This document shows positions 1 through 11,658 of a stretch of 64,000 nt of DNA, piece after piece (positions within the stretch are counted from its first letter, which is position 1; every line of letters begins with the position of its first letter). Under the pieces are notes generated by a model. The model did no database searches, was not told the DNA's origin, and saw only the letters and a program-made list of their open reading frames with translations. The stretch is from positions 186,001 to 250,000 of the forward strand of contig MU119225.1 of NCBI GenBank assembly GCA_014904845.1, read 5' to 3'. Origin of the DNA: Acephala macrosclerotiorum. Taxonomy: Eukaryota; Ascomycota; Leotiomycetes; Helotiales; Mollisiaceae. The translations under genes and the position numbers were made by a program.

Positions 1-233
1 TGACGATAGGTCGAAGCTGAGATGCTGGAGGACGGACGATACATCCTAGGAGGTAGAGACCAGTGTTGATGAGAGACTTGAATGTCCAGATCGAGAGAAA
101 GTAGAAGATGCGAAGGTGGACAGGTGGTGGCGGAGATATGACGGGCTCCTGAGTAAGTCCAAAAGCGCCAACGGGAGCGAAAAGAGGAGCTCGAGGCGGA
201 AGGGCGGAAGAGGTTGGAATGAGTTTGGTCATG
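1..233 (-). CDS. 5' part of an unidentified protein gene running off the left edge
   Basis: The minus strand is open from an ATG at 231-233 to the window edge, giving 77 residues without a stop. The reading starts MTKLIPTSSALPPRAP, is proline-rich for about 40 residues, and then has a hydrophobic/aromatic stretch (about residues 43-66, including IFYFLSIW and LYLLGCIV) that could be a membrane anchor or the first helix of an enzyme. I do not recognise the family; the layout is reminiscent of membrane-anchored alpha/beta hydrolases but no catalytic motif lies inside the window. No splice donor is needed to keep the frame open. Whether this is a real N-terminus rests on the open frame and the sensible start only. 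Confidence 0.5.
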
Positions 234-732
234 ATTTCTGATCTTGTCTATCGAATCGAATCTATGATGACTTTATTAGACTGCCCTTTAGAATTAGCAA
301 GTATGTTGAGTCTTTTTTAAAAGGGCAAGAGCAGAAGACGACGAAGTTTAGGCTCCTACATAGTCAGTACCACGTGACTAGTCCCTTCTTCCCCCCCCCA
401 GTTTACACAGGACCTCGCACAGGACCTTTGGCTACAGGTAGCAATTTTATTAGGTATGGCCCTATCCTACATCTAAAGAAAAAGGGCTTGGGTATAAAAT
501 CAACCATAAGCTGTATCTATTCTACACATGCGCCATGCAATGAAACACTTCCGGATGCAAAAATACAACAATGATGTTCATGTTCATGCCGTTCTAGTCC
601 CCACCCTTATGCTCATGGTCTAATAACGAACTCCCCGATGTATGAACACACCCATCGCAAACGCCACGAATGCGAGTAAAACGCTAAAGCACGGATGGCA
701 AAGAAACGCGGCAGTTCAAAGCGGGGATCGGT
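234..732. other. intergenic, 5' flank of the left-edge gene
   Basis: This stretch lies between the start of the left-edge gene and the stop of the DUF3684 gene, both on the minus strand. It holds a nine-C homopolymer at 391-399 and a CACGTG palindrome at 371-376. I see no supportable gene; the short plus-strand frame at 374-574 has no recognisable content. Confidence 0.5.
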
Positions 733-3700
733 TTACTCGAACTCCAGGAGAGGTTGCTCGCGAGCCGCAATCCAAGCCGTAGTCCTGGCGCTCATACGAG
801 TATAATAATTGGCGATCATGTTCTCACTGTGAATGTTTATTAGCTATCATAGCTCAATACGATAGGACGAATGGACGACTTACGTATAGAAACTGTGTTT
901 CGCATCATGAGTGCTCACCAAGTTGTGGGCCAACTCATGAGCTACAACGACCCACCAATACGAACCAGCAACCTCTCTCTTGGTTGCCAACAAATCCTTA
1001 TGAAGCTGAACGAAGTACCTATAATTACAGAAGATGCTACCGTCACGATTGAACGCAATGGTACTTCCGGAAGGTTCGAAGAAGATGTGCATGGCAGAGC
1101 GAGGAAGGTTATAAATATCACAAATCTCGTGTAGGAGACTGGCAAAAGCATTCAATGAGGAGACATGCTCGCGAAGAAACTGTTGAGGGGAGACATGGCC
1201 CTTTGTAATGAACAAGCGAGTACCATTTGAGGCATCGGCAAGGTAGTCGAGGTTATGGGAGGTAGTCGAATCGCAGTACGTTTGCTGCTCCTTGACTGTC
1301 GTAGTAGTGGGCTGTGAGAAAACATGATCAGAGTCATGGGCTCGAGAGGCTTGAATTGCCGACGACAGATTTTGTTGAACCTCCGCTGGTGATGTAACTC
1401 TCTCAGTCTCGCCAGCCTTTGGGGTCTTGGGACGCAAATCCTTGACACGACCAGTAGATTGTTCATCATGCTCCTGCGAGGAAGAGCCGGATGATCTTCC
1501 ACCCTTGACATCCGAGTATCGCTTGAACATGTTGAAGAAGCCATTCCTGCCTTGCGGAGCTGGTGAGTTCTCTGGGGAATCGACACCAAAAGATCCAGGC
1601 ATCATGGGTGATTCGCGTTCTACTGGTGGTTCGACGGTCTTCTGGCTCCACGACTTTTGTTGCTCACGGATTTGTTCTTGCTCGATAGCAAGCTGCTTTT
1701 GGCGTTCCTCCTCAGCAAATCTTCTCTCAGCAGCTTTAGCTCTCAGAATGCGGTCCACGTTGTATCCGCGATTTCTCAGATCGATCAAGCTCAGAGTCAA
1801 AAATTGCTCGAAAGTGATCATGAGACTTTGACTTTGGCGCTCGAGCAACACTTTGCAAATCGACGAGGCGATCTGGTACGCGCTGGCGTTTCCACCAGTG
1901 ATGTACAATGCGCAACCACGTTCGTTCATGGCAGCCGTTCTCTTCTCTCTGTGTGATACGCTATGGTTTTTCAGAGATCGTCGAAGCTCAATAGAAGAGA
2001 CGACTTGAACTGTGAGGTTCTTTTCCAACCATCGACCATCATGCTTGATATCCTCTCGCTTTACTTCATGCAGGAAGAGTTTGGCACGTTCAAGGACGTG
2101 AGCTCGTATGTTGGCGGCAGAAAGTTGCTTCTCAGACGCTGGACCCAGACGCAATGACATCTCCACCAAATCGCCCAAGTCTAGCGATCCAAGAGACCTA
2201 TAAAAATTTTCGATATCGACGTCTTCAGGAGCTGTCATTAGAGATGATTTGAAGAGACGATAGCTGACGTAGTCATCAATCTAAAAGTCATTAGCAGGAT
2301 GAATTTAGACGAGGAGGCCGATCTTACGATGACAATATCTGACGCCTTGGCTAGCTGAAACTCCTTGATTGGAGCAGCATCATCTTCTTCAAGCTCGGAG
2401 TCAATTTGATTGTCTCCAGGTTGTTGAGATGCTCGCTTCTTCTTGCTATCATTCGCTGGAATTTCTGCCTCTCCAAGCAAGAACTTGGAAGATCTCATTA
2501 GCTTCCACAGCTCCTTATCTCGCCTAAGCTGATTCTTCTCCTCTGCTAACTTCCGCAGAAGATTCAGGTATTTGTCTGGGCTTTGAAGCACGCCATACAA
2601 TCGAGCTGGTTCGGTTGCAGCGTGAAGCGCGAGCTCTCCAATCGTAGGTTCGGTCTTCGAACCACACTTGAATAAGAAGGTATTTGCGCTCATTCCAAAG
2701 TCGACGAACACGAAAATATCACCGTAAGTCGTTGAGCTTCCGATATAGCATGATCGAGGAGAAAGCAACCTGAGAGAGCTATTCGCATGGACTTTTTCGT
2801 TCGAAGCATCTTGAGCATCCGACTGCCTTGCAACGACAGGGATGATAAGAGCCTCATGAAGTCTGGCAATGCTGTTCTGACCAAGCTCATTGATACGACT
2901 CGAGAAGTATTCGAAGATCTGTGCTGCTGAGGGCCGATCTGTTGGCGGATTCGCAATGAGCCGGTTGACGCACTCAAGAATTGGTGGGTCCCTAGCGACA
3001 CCAAATTTCATGTGATGCATGTGAAGTTCCTTCTTCAAGATCTTGAAGCCAAGAACCTGGCAATCTAGATTGGTGAAACACTCTGCTGGTGAGACAACCT
3101 CAAGAGTAGGGTCAAGACCGTTCTCCAAGGGTAGAAACTTCTTGTCCGACTCTCCGATGGAGAATTGAAAGTATCCATTACTATGGTGGTTGGCGATGAA
3201 ATAAAGCATAGCTTCGTTCGGCCAGGCGTTGTGCGATTCGGCTACCATCATATCAATGAGTTCTGGCACAGAAGGATATTGTCTCAAACCGAGGGAACTC
3301 AGGAAAAGTCCTACAGGGGAGCTCGCGCGATAGGAGCCGGGTGGGCCAGGCCAGTGAAGTATAGGTAGCTTCAGGTTACGTAGGCCATCTTTTGGTTCGA
3401 ACAGTTCCTTCACGCTGTACAATCTTGCGGAGCGCTTTGATGACTCCATACCCTTCGGACCTGCTTCGGCAGGACAGAATTTGGCATTCTTTAGCTTCTT
3501 CAGATCTTCAGCCGGAATGTCATTCTTAACCGATGCAAGGTACTTGAGGAGATCCATAAAGCGAGTATTGCTCGTATTATCGTCGGGAGCACTCTCTGCT
3601 GGAGGAGCGAGTAATCGAGCGAAAATCACCTCGAGCTCGACGGTCTTTCTGAGACCAATGCCAACCAAGAATTTCTCCTTCACACCAGGGCACGATGTAA

Positions 3701-6211
3701 TTGTAGGAAGATCCTCGAAGAGCTTGACGTTGGCGAGATATGCTTCACCAGGCTTCTTGATGCCGGACTTTGTAGGAATAATGGGCACATTCTTAAGAAG
3801 GCCAATGACTGTGTCCTTGGAGCTCTGACTGAGTCCATCCCAGCCTTTTGATAATATTTGGAGGATGCTAGCCGCAAAGGCGACACTCTCTGTAAAATCC
3901 TGGGACTTTGGTCGGTTGTGGTTTGTTTCAATCAAGAATCGAAGCCAAGGTACGAGCTCCAATGCTTCCCATCCTAGAGCTTGCAATTCATTGGCCTGAG
4001 ATCCTCGGGAGAACTCGAAAGGTAGGCAGGTTGTTGGGATTGGGACCTCAGCTGGAATCTTCTTAACATCGAGATAACTCGTGATGGCACCAAGAGCAAT
4101 GACCTCGCCTGATCCCTCGGTATTGCTGGTGGTCGCAACAGCCACTTCCAAAAGGGAGTGAATCGTAGGGGTATCAATATCGCCTGTGATAGCCTTGCGA
4201 CCCGCCCAACCAATGAATTGAATGAGTTGGTCCTTGTTTAGAGCCTTGGCTGACAATTCCTTCTTGACGTCGCTAATGGTGATCTCGATGATCAGACCGT
4301 ACTCGATCAACTTTTTCACGAACAGGTCTCCCACCAATGGTTCAGGCACAACGGGAATTCCTTCAACAAAGCCACTGAGGTCTTCAGTAGCCAACCGCAC
4401 CTGGGTATTTGACAGCATACCACGAGTACTGAACACCTCGATATGAGGATTCTTGGCGGCCATCCAGAAGGCTTCTTCGATGAGCAAGCGTACGTTAGGA
4501 CTAGGTGTTGAATCCTTGAACGCGAAGGTATTCAGGATGTGCAAGGCTCGTGGCATGAACTTGTCGATCTCTTCCTTTGAGACTTTGTTCCCACGTCCAG
4601 CACGCTGTGCGGCTCGCTTGATATCTTCGGATAGGTCTCCCATCTCGTTCATGAACGCCAATCGCGCCATGATTCCAGCACAACGAAGCATTTCTTGGTT
4701 CCAAGTTCTGACCCATCGCGCGTTCAAGTCGATCGACTCTCGTTCCACGGTTGGAATGACAGAAGGAGCTGAGAGGTGCATACCAGCGCCAGTAGTTTGG
4801 TGTGTTGGAAATCCGATGAATACGCGTCCACCTGGTTGATGCCCTGGAAGTACAGATGCAAAGACATCGACGCCCTTTGCTACTGCGCTTTCTTCGGTAG
4901 AGGCAACTGTTTCGTCATATGATGCCGTGAGAATGGCAGGTCGAGTGACTTTCGGAGGAGGTTTCTTAGTCGCACGCTCAAGCTCGGCAGCGAATTGAGC
5001 ATTGACAGATGTTCTGACAGTCGCGGTAGTGACCCTCAAGAAGACGCTCACAGTTGTGGTGGCCGTCACATCCTCTAGCACAATATCTTGTAGCACCTTC
5101 TCCTCTCTCATAGCCTTCGTCTTCGACTTTTCCTGTTCTGTTCTGATCGACATTCTTGAGAAGAATGATTTCAGCGAACTGACATCGGTCGAACTGCTGC
5201 CATAATGACCGTCGAAACTGCCAGGCATCTTGGGCGCTGAAGTCAAAGGAGTTGGCTTCCAACCAACAACGTTCATGAAGGTGGCATCCATCTGCACACT
5301 CTCACGCTCCAGACTCTGGATTCTCATAAGTCCGTCCTTAGTCTCAGTGTTTATACCTCTAGCGATGGGAACCTCAAGCCCTGGCGACACTTTCTTCTGC
5401 AATGATATAATCTTCGAATCGTCCACCCAAAGCTCCAAACGTTGCAAGGCAACAAATGTCAAGCTCGTCGCCAGGAATTGTGAGATCGAAAGAAGATTTG
5501 GCATTGGAGTCGTTGTATTCCGGTAGTCGAGTACAAAGGAAGTTTCCTTACTCGTCTGCTCGGGCGGGAGTTGTGCCTTTCTGGTGAACAGCGAATTACC
5601 TTTCCAGTAGAAGGCCATAGCCTGATCTCCAGAGCTGACAAAGGGCTCTTCGCAGTCTGCGAACACGCTGTAGAATCCTACGCCAAACGCACCGATCTTC
5701 GTCTCATCTGGGTTGCTTTCCGCGATTCTCTTCAGCCTCGACCAGTCATTGACGCCGAAGACCTGCCCATCGTTGACAACCACCAAGCGCCGCAGTGTAT
5801 GATTCAGGAGCACATGCTTCAGGATCTCGGAGGGGTTGGTCGCACTCGGTAGGGGCTAGATGTTCAGAGTGTCAGCTACTGCGCGTTCTCAGAGGTTTCG
5901 AGAGAAAATAGAGCAGTTGCCCATTCCCAGGAAGCAGGACGCAGGACGCAGGCAGAATTTGCAAATGGAAACCATTCTCGGATTGGGGCTCAAGTTTAAC
6001 TTACAACCGTGGCGGAAGGGAAAGTCTCGAACTTGATCTTGACGCTCGAGGCTTGCGCGTCTGCAGCATTTTGAATCAACTCTCGCAATGTGGTCCATTC
6101 GCCCGAGTATCTAGCAAGCACCTTGTCAATGAGAGCTCGAGTATTGACAGTAACGGCTTCCTCGTCGTTGCCACTCTGCAAGGCAGTTGCCCTCAGCTTT
6201 GAGAAGTCCAT
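733..6211 (-). CDS. DUF3684 family protein with N-terminal HSP90/sacsin-type ATPase fold
   Basis: Four exons by my reading: 6005-6211, 2328-5855, 884-2280 and 733-826, separated by GT-AG introns of 149, 47 and 57 nt, giving 1741 residues. The first two exons carry a GHKL/HSP90-type nucleotide-binding fold: RELIQNAADAQ (43-53, the Asn-bearing N box), NDG (97-99) and KIGAFGVGFYSVF (122-134, the glycine-rich G1/lid element). The long middle matches the fungal DUF3684 family as I remember it. The tail contains HELAHN (about 1693-1698) in a conserved C-terminal block, completed only if the last intron (827-883) is spliced out; reading through it stops at 880-882. I chose the ATG at 6211 (MDFSKL) rather than an upstream in-frame ATG at 6271 because family members begin close to this point. 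The cellular role is not established; by analogy with sacsin and HSP90 it may be a chaperone-like ATPase. The HExxH-like HELAHN is not proof of protease activity. Confidence 0.88.
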
Positions 6212-6866
6212 CTCTGGGGTGGCAAGTTGATGCCTCTGTGTTTCGTAGTGATATTGCGTATCTTCACGCACAACGTGTGCAAAGAGTGTCTAGACGTGTT
6301 GTTGCGTGTCAAAGACTCATAGTGAAAGTCGCAAAGAAAAATCAAAGTGCGAAAATGTCTTGTGTTGGAAGAAAGAGCTGAGGTTGTGGACTTATGAGGA
6401 AGGCTGACAAGAAGGCTGCAGCGACGAGGATGTTTCGACACTATGTAGCCGAAATAGTGAACGTTCTTGAACGAAAGTGACTTAGCGGGTAGTAAATAAA
6501 GTCATGAGCAAGCTTCAGAGGCCCGTTCCGGAACATTCTAGTCAGTAGGAGGCGTTGAAGAGGTCGAGGCAGTCATGAAGCTGCGTAATGAATGGAGATG
6601 TCGAGTTTCCGCCGGAGTTAAGAGAAGTATGGTAGCCGAGTACGATGAAACCGTCATCGCCTCAACAGTTCCCAAATATTGCAGTGTCACATTAATGAGT
6701 TACTTCGTAGTCAATTGGATTCAGTCAATTGCAATTCATTTACTTGTGAATATGTGGATGAATCTATAGGCTTTACGGGACCCGTATAGGTTGCCATATT
6801 TTACGCCAAACGCCTTCGCTAAAGTCAATAACAGAGTAAGTACTGTAAATAGGAGCCAATAGCTTC
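6212..6866. other. intergenic, promoter side of the DUF3684 gene
   Basis: 655 bp between the DUF3684 start and the stop of the MMTAG2-like gene, both on the minus strand. It must hold the DUF3684 promoter. I see no clear TATA box, RNA gene or repeat. The short frames here are not convincing. Confidence 0.4.
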
Positions 6867-7715
6867 CTAGTCCCTCTCTCTTCTTCCCCTATATTCAGGA
6901 GAGCGACTCCTTCGAGGCCTTTCGGCATATCTGCCCCGTTCGTCACGATCCTTGGCTCTACTATCAGGGCTTCTGCTTCGATATCTGCGCTCCCTTCTTT
7001 CAGGGCTGCGACTGCGTCTAGATTTCCGGACCTCTCTGTCTTCCCTTTCCCTATCATGTCGCCTGTGTCTCTCACCACTTCTCGACCTGTGCCTCCGTCT
7101 CTCGCCACTCCTCGAGCGATGTCGATGTCTCCTATGCTTCCTCTCCCTGCTCCTGCTTCGGTCCCTATCATGGTTCTTCTTCCGGCCGTCCCTCTCACCC
7201 TCCCGACCCTTCCTAACCAGCCCTCCCTTCTCATCCTCATCCAAAGTCCCACCCAAAGTGTTGCGCCCTTCAACTTTCCCCACATAATCCCCAAACCCCT
7301 TCCCCTTTCCCATTCCACCCTCATCCTCCCCCTCCTCCCCAACACCCACCTCCTTGACCATCCTATTGACCTCTCCAACACTGATCGCATTCGCACCACT
7401 AACATTCCTATCCGCAACCGGTAGACCCAATGCCCTCGCAAGCGCATCCTCTTCCGCCTCCTTAATCTTCCTAATCTCCTCCTTTCGTTCCCTAACTCTC
7501 TTCTCTTCCGCAGTCTCCCCGTCTTTCCCGGGCTCATCGTCTGCTTTCGTATACCAAGAGAGGTCTTTGCCTTTCTGCCATCGGCCGACGGGTGCCATAA
7601 GGGAGTGGCCGAGGTAGTTTTCACGGTGCTGGGAAGTTTGCACTTCGTCCCATGAGAAATTGACGCCACCACGCGACCCGGATTTGCGGATCGAGGAGAG
7701 GAGATCCATGGTCAC
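6867..7715 (-). CDS. MMTAG2-domain, arginine/serine-rich nuclear-type protein
   Basis: A single exon of 282 residues. Residues about 10-60 match the N-terminal domain of multiple myeloma tumor-associated protein 2 (Pfam MMtag), recognisable by RGGVNFSWDEVQ, then HRENYLGHS and APVGRWQKGKDLSWYTK. A charged helical segment follows (about 65-95, rich in E/K/R), then a glycine/glutamate-rich linker, and from about 165 to the end a low-complexity tail of RS, RD and RH dipeptides. Such tails are typical of nuclear RNA-processing proteins, so a role near pre-mRNA splicing is likely by inference; the domain's function is poorly known. The ATG at 7715 and another at 7709 (MDLLSS) are both possible starts. 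The antisense and shifted frames over this gene are long only because of the repetitive purine-rich tail. Confidence 0.85.
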   Translation of the reverse strand: MTMDLLSSIRKSGSRGGVNFSWDEVQTSQHRENYLGHSLMAPVGRWQKGKDLSWYTKADDEPGKDGETAEEKRVRERKEEIRKIKEAEEDALARALGLPVADRNVSGANAISVGEVNRMVKEVGVGEEGEDEGGMGKGKGFGDYVGKVEGRNTLGGTLDEDEKGGLVRKGREGERDGRKKNHDRDRSRSRERKHRRHRHRSRSGERRRHRSRSGERHRRHDREREDREVRKSRRSRSPERRERRYRSRSPDSRAKDRDERGRYAERPRRSRSPEYRGRRERD

Positions 7716-8525
7716 AGAGGCGGGGGATGTCGAGAAATCGGCTGTATGATCGGATTCAATATATTGGTTCGGGTACGTCGGTGTTGTGGTGGAGTGTGTA
7801 GCTTTGGAGTTGGAGGGGCTGTCGCTCGAAGATTTCGGACGACCAAGAAGTATCAGTCACGTGCTACGCCTCATTTTCGAAAATACCATGTTTCGTGTTC
7901 AAGTCGAAGAAGAGGTTAAATTATTAAGGTAGCCTATGGGGAGTTTCAGCGGCTAGACTCGAGGTCCAATTAGTTGTGAACTATAGACTACCCTTTAAAA
8001 CAAACTTCCTCCAAGCCTGTCTGCCAAGAAACATGGGCAAAATACTGATTCACTTCTACCATACCAGCATGCCTTCTCAAACGTGCCAGTTTCTCTCTCA
8101 GACCGTCTATAAAAGTCCTTCACCGCCCGGCAAGTTCCGTCAACAAACAATACTACCAAGAAGCTCCTCGGTATTGGGAGGTGCCTGTTGTGTGGTCCAG
8201 GATTTGTTCTTGTCCGTGCTCCTACTGGTTGTTGAAGGATTGCTCAAGCTTTGAAAGAAACATTTTTAGAGCTTCTGGTATAAGTTGAGAGCTCTATGAA
8301 AGCCACTATCAATTCTTTCTTTGTTGTCAACGTCTGCTTTGCTTCCATCCCTTCTCACTTGAAAGGAGACGAGTCTGAGTACAAAGTCTTACTGACTTTC
8401 AGTGCCTCTAGATATATAATTGATTGAAGGAGAGACAGACTGTTCAGATAACCCTCTATGTGGCCATCGTCATTACAAAAGGATCTAGCTCCAATGCAAC
8501 ATGTTCAACTTTGCGGCTGTCCCTC
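7716..8525. other. intergenic, promoter side of the MMTAG2-like gene
   Basis: About 800 bp without a supportable gene. It contains a TATA-like element TCTATAAAAG at 8105-8114 on the plus strand and an AT-rich patch near 7914-7926. No plus-strand gene follows the TATA-like site that I can support, so it may be fortuitous or belong to a non-coding transcript. Confidence 0.4.
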
Positions 8526-9560
8526 CTACTTCGAATTCTCCCATTTTGTAATCACGTTTACCGTTCTTATGAGGATATCTCCTATGTCTGATAACACCAC
8601 CGCTTTCGAATTGAATACAGAATTCCACGTTTCGTGCCTTTCTTCCAACTCGCTTTCCGTGTACTTTGGCTTCTCGAGAGATAGCATCTCGTTCAACTCT
8701 TCGGAGAGTTCCCTCATACTGTCCACAACTTCACACTACTCCCTATATACAGACTCAGGTCATTCGAAATACAATCCGAGTCACACTCGATGTTTTGGGA
8801 AGCTGTCCTACTTTCATCAAGATCACGGAAGCCCTTCCACAATGATTTATCCATCGCCAGGTGCTCCTTCGTGATTCTGTCCAGCTCGTCCAGCCTTGAC
8901 TGCATGGCCCATATTGCATTCTTGACTCATACTCGATTGGGGTAATAGCGAAGGGTGGGCAATGACGTTTCCAAACTGTCCCCATCGCGGTAGGTCAATT
9001 TCCCACCCAGCCACAGTTCTCCACCGAAGGCCGAATGGTTCTCCATGCAGAGATTGGGATCACCACCCATCTCCTCGATCTGGAGGAGGGTCGGGTAGGC
9101 TCCCTTTTGCCCCACGGAGAATACCGCCAGCTTTTTCTACGCTGTGCTCGGCAAGATCTGTGAGCAGCGCTTTAGGGTGTTTAGCTGCATTAGCATGTAT
9201 TCGCGATCTTGCCATTCCGGCTTGGAGGTTGGCAAAGAGTAGAAAGTCTTGCACCCCCAGGAGCTAAAATAGATCGTCGTGGGAAATTGTCATCGTGAAA
9301 GACTTCAACAGCCTTGACCCTTGTACGTAGGTGTCTAACGTATTGTTTGTAGGCAGAAGACGTGGCATAGTGGTCGCCCTCAAGGCAGAGAAGTCGATAG
9401 CGAGATGTTGAATGTTTTCAAAAGACAGCCATTTCTCTAGGGAAGATGGGTGTCGTGCGCCTTTATGTCAGGCTCGATGTAGAGGGTGTTGTACACTTCA
9501 AAGATCGACAGATCGACAGATTTAACGATTCTTTTCGCAAACCCCAAGTGGCTGCTTTAA
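8526..9560 (-). pseudogene. degenerate paralogue of the adjacent F-box-like gene
   Basis: Fragments in several minus-strand frames add up to a protein of the same kind as the locus at 10149-11296. In order: a segment with SLEKWLSFENIQHLAIDFSA (about 9440-9380) that runs into a TAG near 9266; LGVQDFLLFANLQAGMARSR and onward (to about 9060); after a frame change PTLLQIEEMGGDPNL and AFGGELWLGGKLTYRDGDS (about 9115-8930); and helical, charged C-terminal pieces (8905-8714 and 8726-8526). The shared core is AFGGELW-x2-G-x-L-x-x-RDG, compared with AFGGELWVNGVLSHRDG in the neighbour. The in-frame stop, the frame change and the absence of a start or F-box segment argue for a pseudogene. Small introns could explain some breaks but not obviously all. 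The function of the family is unknown to me. Confidence 0.6.
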
Positions 9561-10148
9561 TCGTAGCTTCCGCTGCTTCTGGGAGAGGTACCGGGGATGG
9601 TTATGCGCCACGCTCGCTTGAAATGGTATGGATTGTAGTGTGTGTGAGGCCCCATTTTTGTTTCTGGCGAGTGATGATGCCGTTGGAATGTATGACTGTT
9701 GGAGAACATCAGCGGAAATGCTAGGCACCAGAGTCGATTGAGGCTAGTGTCCCCGTACCCCCGAATTCCATTGTTGTTCAGATAGGAAGCTCGGGTCCGA
9801 TAGGAAGTGGAAATGAAACCTGGTGGTAGATTGAGAATTCGAATAACGAGAGGAGAAATACAACTATATATTTGAGCCATTATCTGTGTGAGTGTTCAAG
9901 AAGAACAACTAACGATATCACCACAGATTCCATCTTCTAACCGGACTTCTATGTCCTCAAAACCTCGTCGGCCAACTCTGGCTCGTCCAAAGTAAAGTCG
10001 GGACACGGTCCAACGCCCTCTCTTCTCCTTCTTCTTCTTCTCGCAGTCTTTCCGGCCTGGCACCCGTCACTACTTGATCTGGAGGGGTCATCGGTGGGCT
10101 TATTTTCTTTTTCAATTCAGTAAGATCTGGTAAGCTTGTCGGACATTT
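9561..10148. other. spacer between the two F-box-like loci
   Basis: About 590 bp between the decayed and better-preserved paralogues. Short frames at 9557-9880 and 9446-9724 have no recognisable content. It could contain eroded 5' sequence of the pseudogene, but I cannot align it by eye. Confidence 0.35.
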
Positions 10149-11296
10149 TCAAATTAACTGTGGACTTCCACTCTTGAAACTTCTTATCCATCTCGCTTTC
10201 TGTGAGGCTGGGTTTCTGAGAAAGTCGTCCAGCTCCCGAAAGCAAGCTTTGACTTCACACAAGAGCACTTCGACCTTGTCCAAAAGTGATTTCAACGTAT
10301 CCAACGCGAATTTCGTACGAACGGATGCTAGCTGTGAAGTATCTTGAGAGTCATTTGCCTCTTTCACAAACGTGCACCCTTCAGCATGACCGACCATCAG
10401 GGTCTTCGGTTCTCTTTCCCGATGTTGAAAAGTACATTGCGCCTGCCAGACTCCAACCTTATCAAACTGGCCGCAGTTCAATGGGAATGGTGGTCTCTCA
10501 AGCAGAACACCGTCACGGTGGGACAATACCCCATTGACCCATAGTTCTCCACCAAAGGCTGTACGCAGGTCTTCCAGATAGCGATTTGCGTCATATTTCC
10601 GTAGGATAAGCTGGATTTGGCGTAGAGGTGAAAGGCCTCGACTCGGAGTGAAAACCATGGGCTTCGGTGACTTTGTGCCAGACAGAACTCGAGAAAAACC
10701 CTTTGAGCAGTCCAAATACTTCACCATAAACTCGTTGCCTTCATAGCCTAACTCGTATGACGGAACCGTTGACCTCCTGAGAAGGTGGCTGAACATATTC
10801 GCATTAACGATCAACGAGAATGATTTCGGTGTTTGATTCGACCATTGGGCGACAACATCATAGTCAATTGGGTATGAATTTAACACCAGCTTCTGGATAT
10901 TGGTGGGGATAGCCAACTCGCCATGGCATGGTTTGAGAGCGTAGATCCATCAGACCAGCGACGGTCGCGGAGTGGGTCCATATAGAAAGTGGTGTATGCA
11001 TAAAAAATGGCCAAGCACTCTTTTCTCGTAGCTCTCACACTCGAAGGATGGGCGGGTCAAAAGCCTCCAACGGATGAATATCCAGAAAATCGCGCATCAA
11101 GGGCGTAGAATAGCCTGCGTGATTCTTTCCCAAGTCCTGTGCTAGATTGCTTCTGGAAGATATTACTGGAAGGAGTGACGACTAGGTATTTATATATATC
11201 GAAGCAGATCTCAACGGGAAGTCTCATGAGGCGATTGTTGCCGACGAAAGAAGGGATGACTGGTTCCCGTTCTTGCTCGCGCTCTGATCGGGGCAT
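10149..11296 (-). CDS. F-box-like fungal protein, reading frame possibly broken
   Basis: The minus strand encodes an N-terminal piece (11296-11057) with RLMRLPVEICFDIYKYLV, an F-box-like start of the kind common in large ascomycete families of unknown substrate adaptors. It is followed by a 255-residue piece (10916-10149) with IQKLVLNSYPIDY and AFGGELWVNGVLSHRDG. The region between them also looks coding: ECLAIFYAYTTFYMDPLRDRRWSDG lies in the N-terminal frame but after a TGA at 11057-11059, and a one-base shift near 10945 is then needed to reach the downstream frame. I could not find GT-AG introns that fix both breaks, so this is either a gene with two lesions, a gene with unusual introns, or a sequence error. 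If functional, it would act as a substrate receptor of an SCF ubiquitin ligase, by inference from the F-box only. Confidence 0.5.
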
Positions 11297-11658
11297 ATCG
11301 CTCCCGGGTGGCTTCTTAGCGAGTGAAAAAGCGTAGACTTTTCACTGATGAGAGATTTGAGGACACCAATTGATATGGAGGTGGCGCTGTTGGGCGAGTC
11401 CCAAATGTTCGGGACGAATGATTCGTTGAGGAGCAAACTGAGCTAGAGCCGAAGTCGCCTAGTCTTCCCTTTTGTAGCCTCACTGAAGTCGAACCTTATT
11501 TTGGAGGCTGAACTCCACCAAGAGCTCACTTGCATAATCACATCGCACCGGGAGCTCTCTCAACAACCGCAATTCACAGGTGGTGTTAGGAGCGAGCTTT
11601 CGACGGCCTCGCCATCGTAAGATACAGTTCATCTCGGAACGTTCCCCCGACCGCCATC
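11297..11658. promoter_or_regulatory. divergent promoter between the F-box-like gene and MED6
   Basis: 362 bp between divergently oriented coding starts. It should carry both promoters. No TATA box stands out on either side. Confidence 0.4.

Noticed and set aside
733..6211. HELAHN near the DUF3684 C-terminus as a zinc metalloprotease site
   Set aside because: It resembles HExxH only loosely (HELAHN breaks the second His position) and lies in a conserved block of a family not known to me as a protease.
6773..7672. 299-residue Arg-rich frame on the minus strand and long plus-strand frames over 6952-7617
   Set aside because: These are shadows of the RS-rich MMTAG2-like gene; only the 6867-7715 frame has a recognisable domain.
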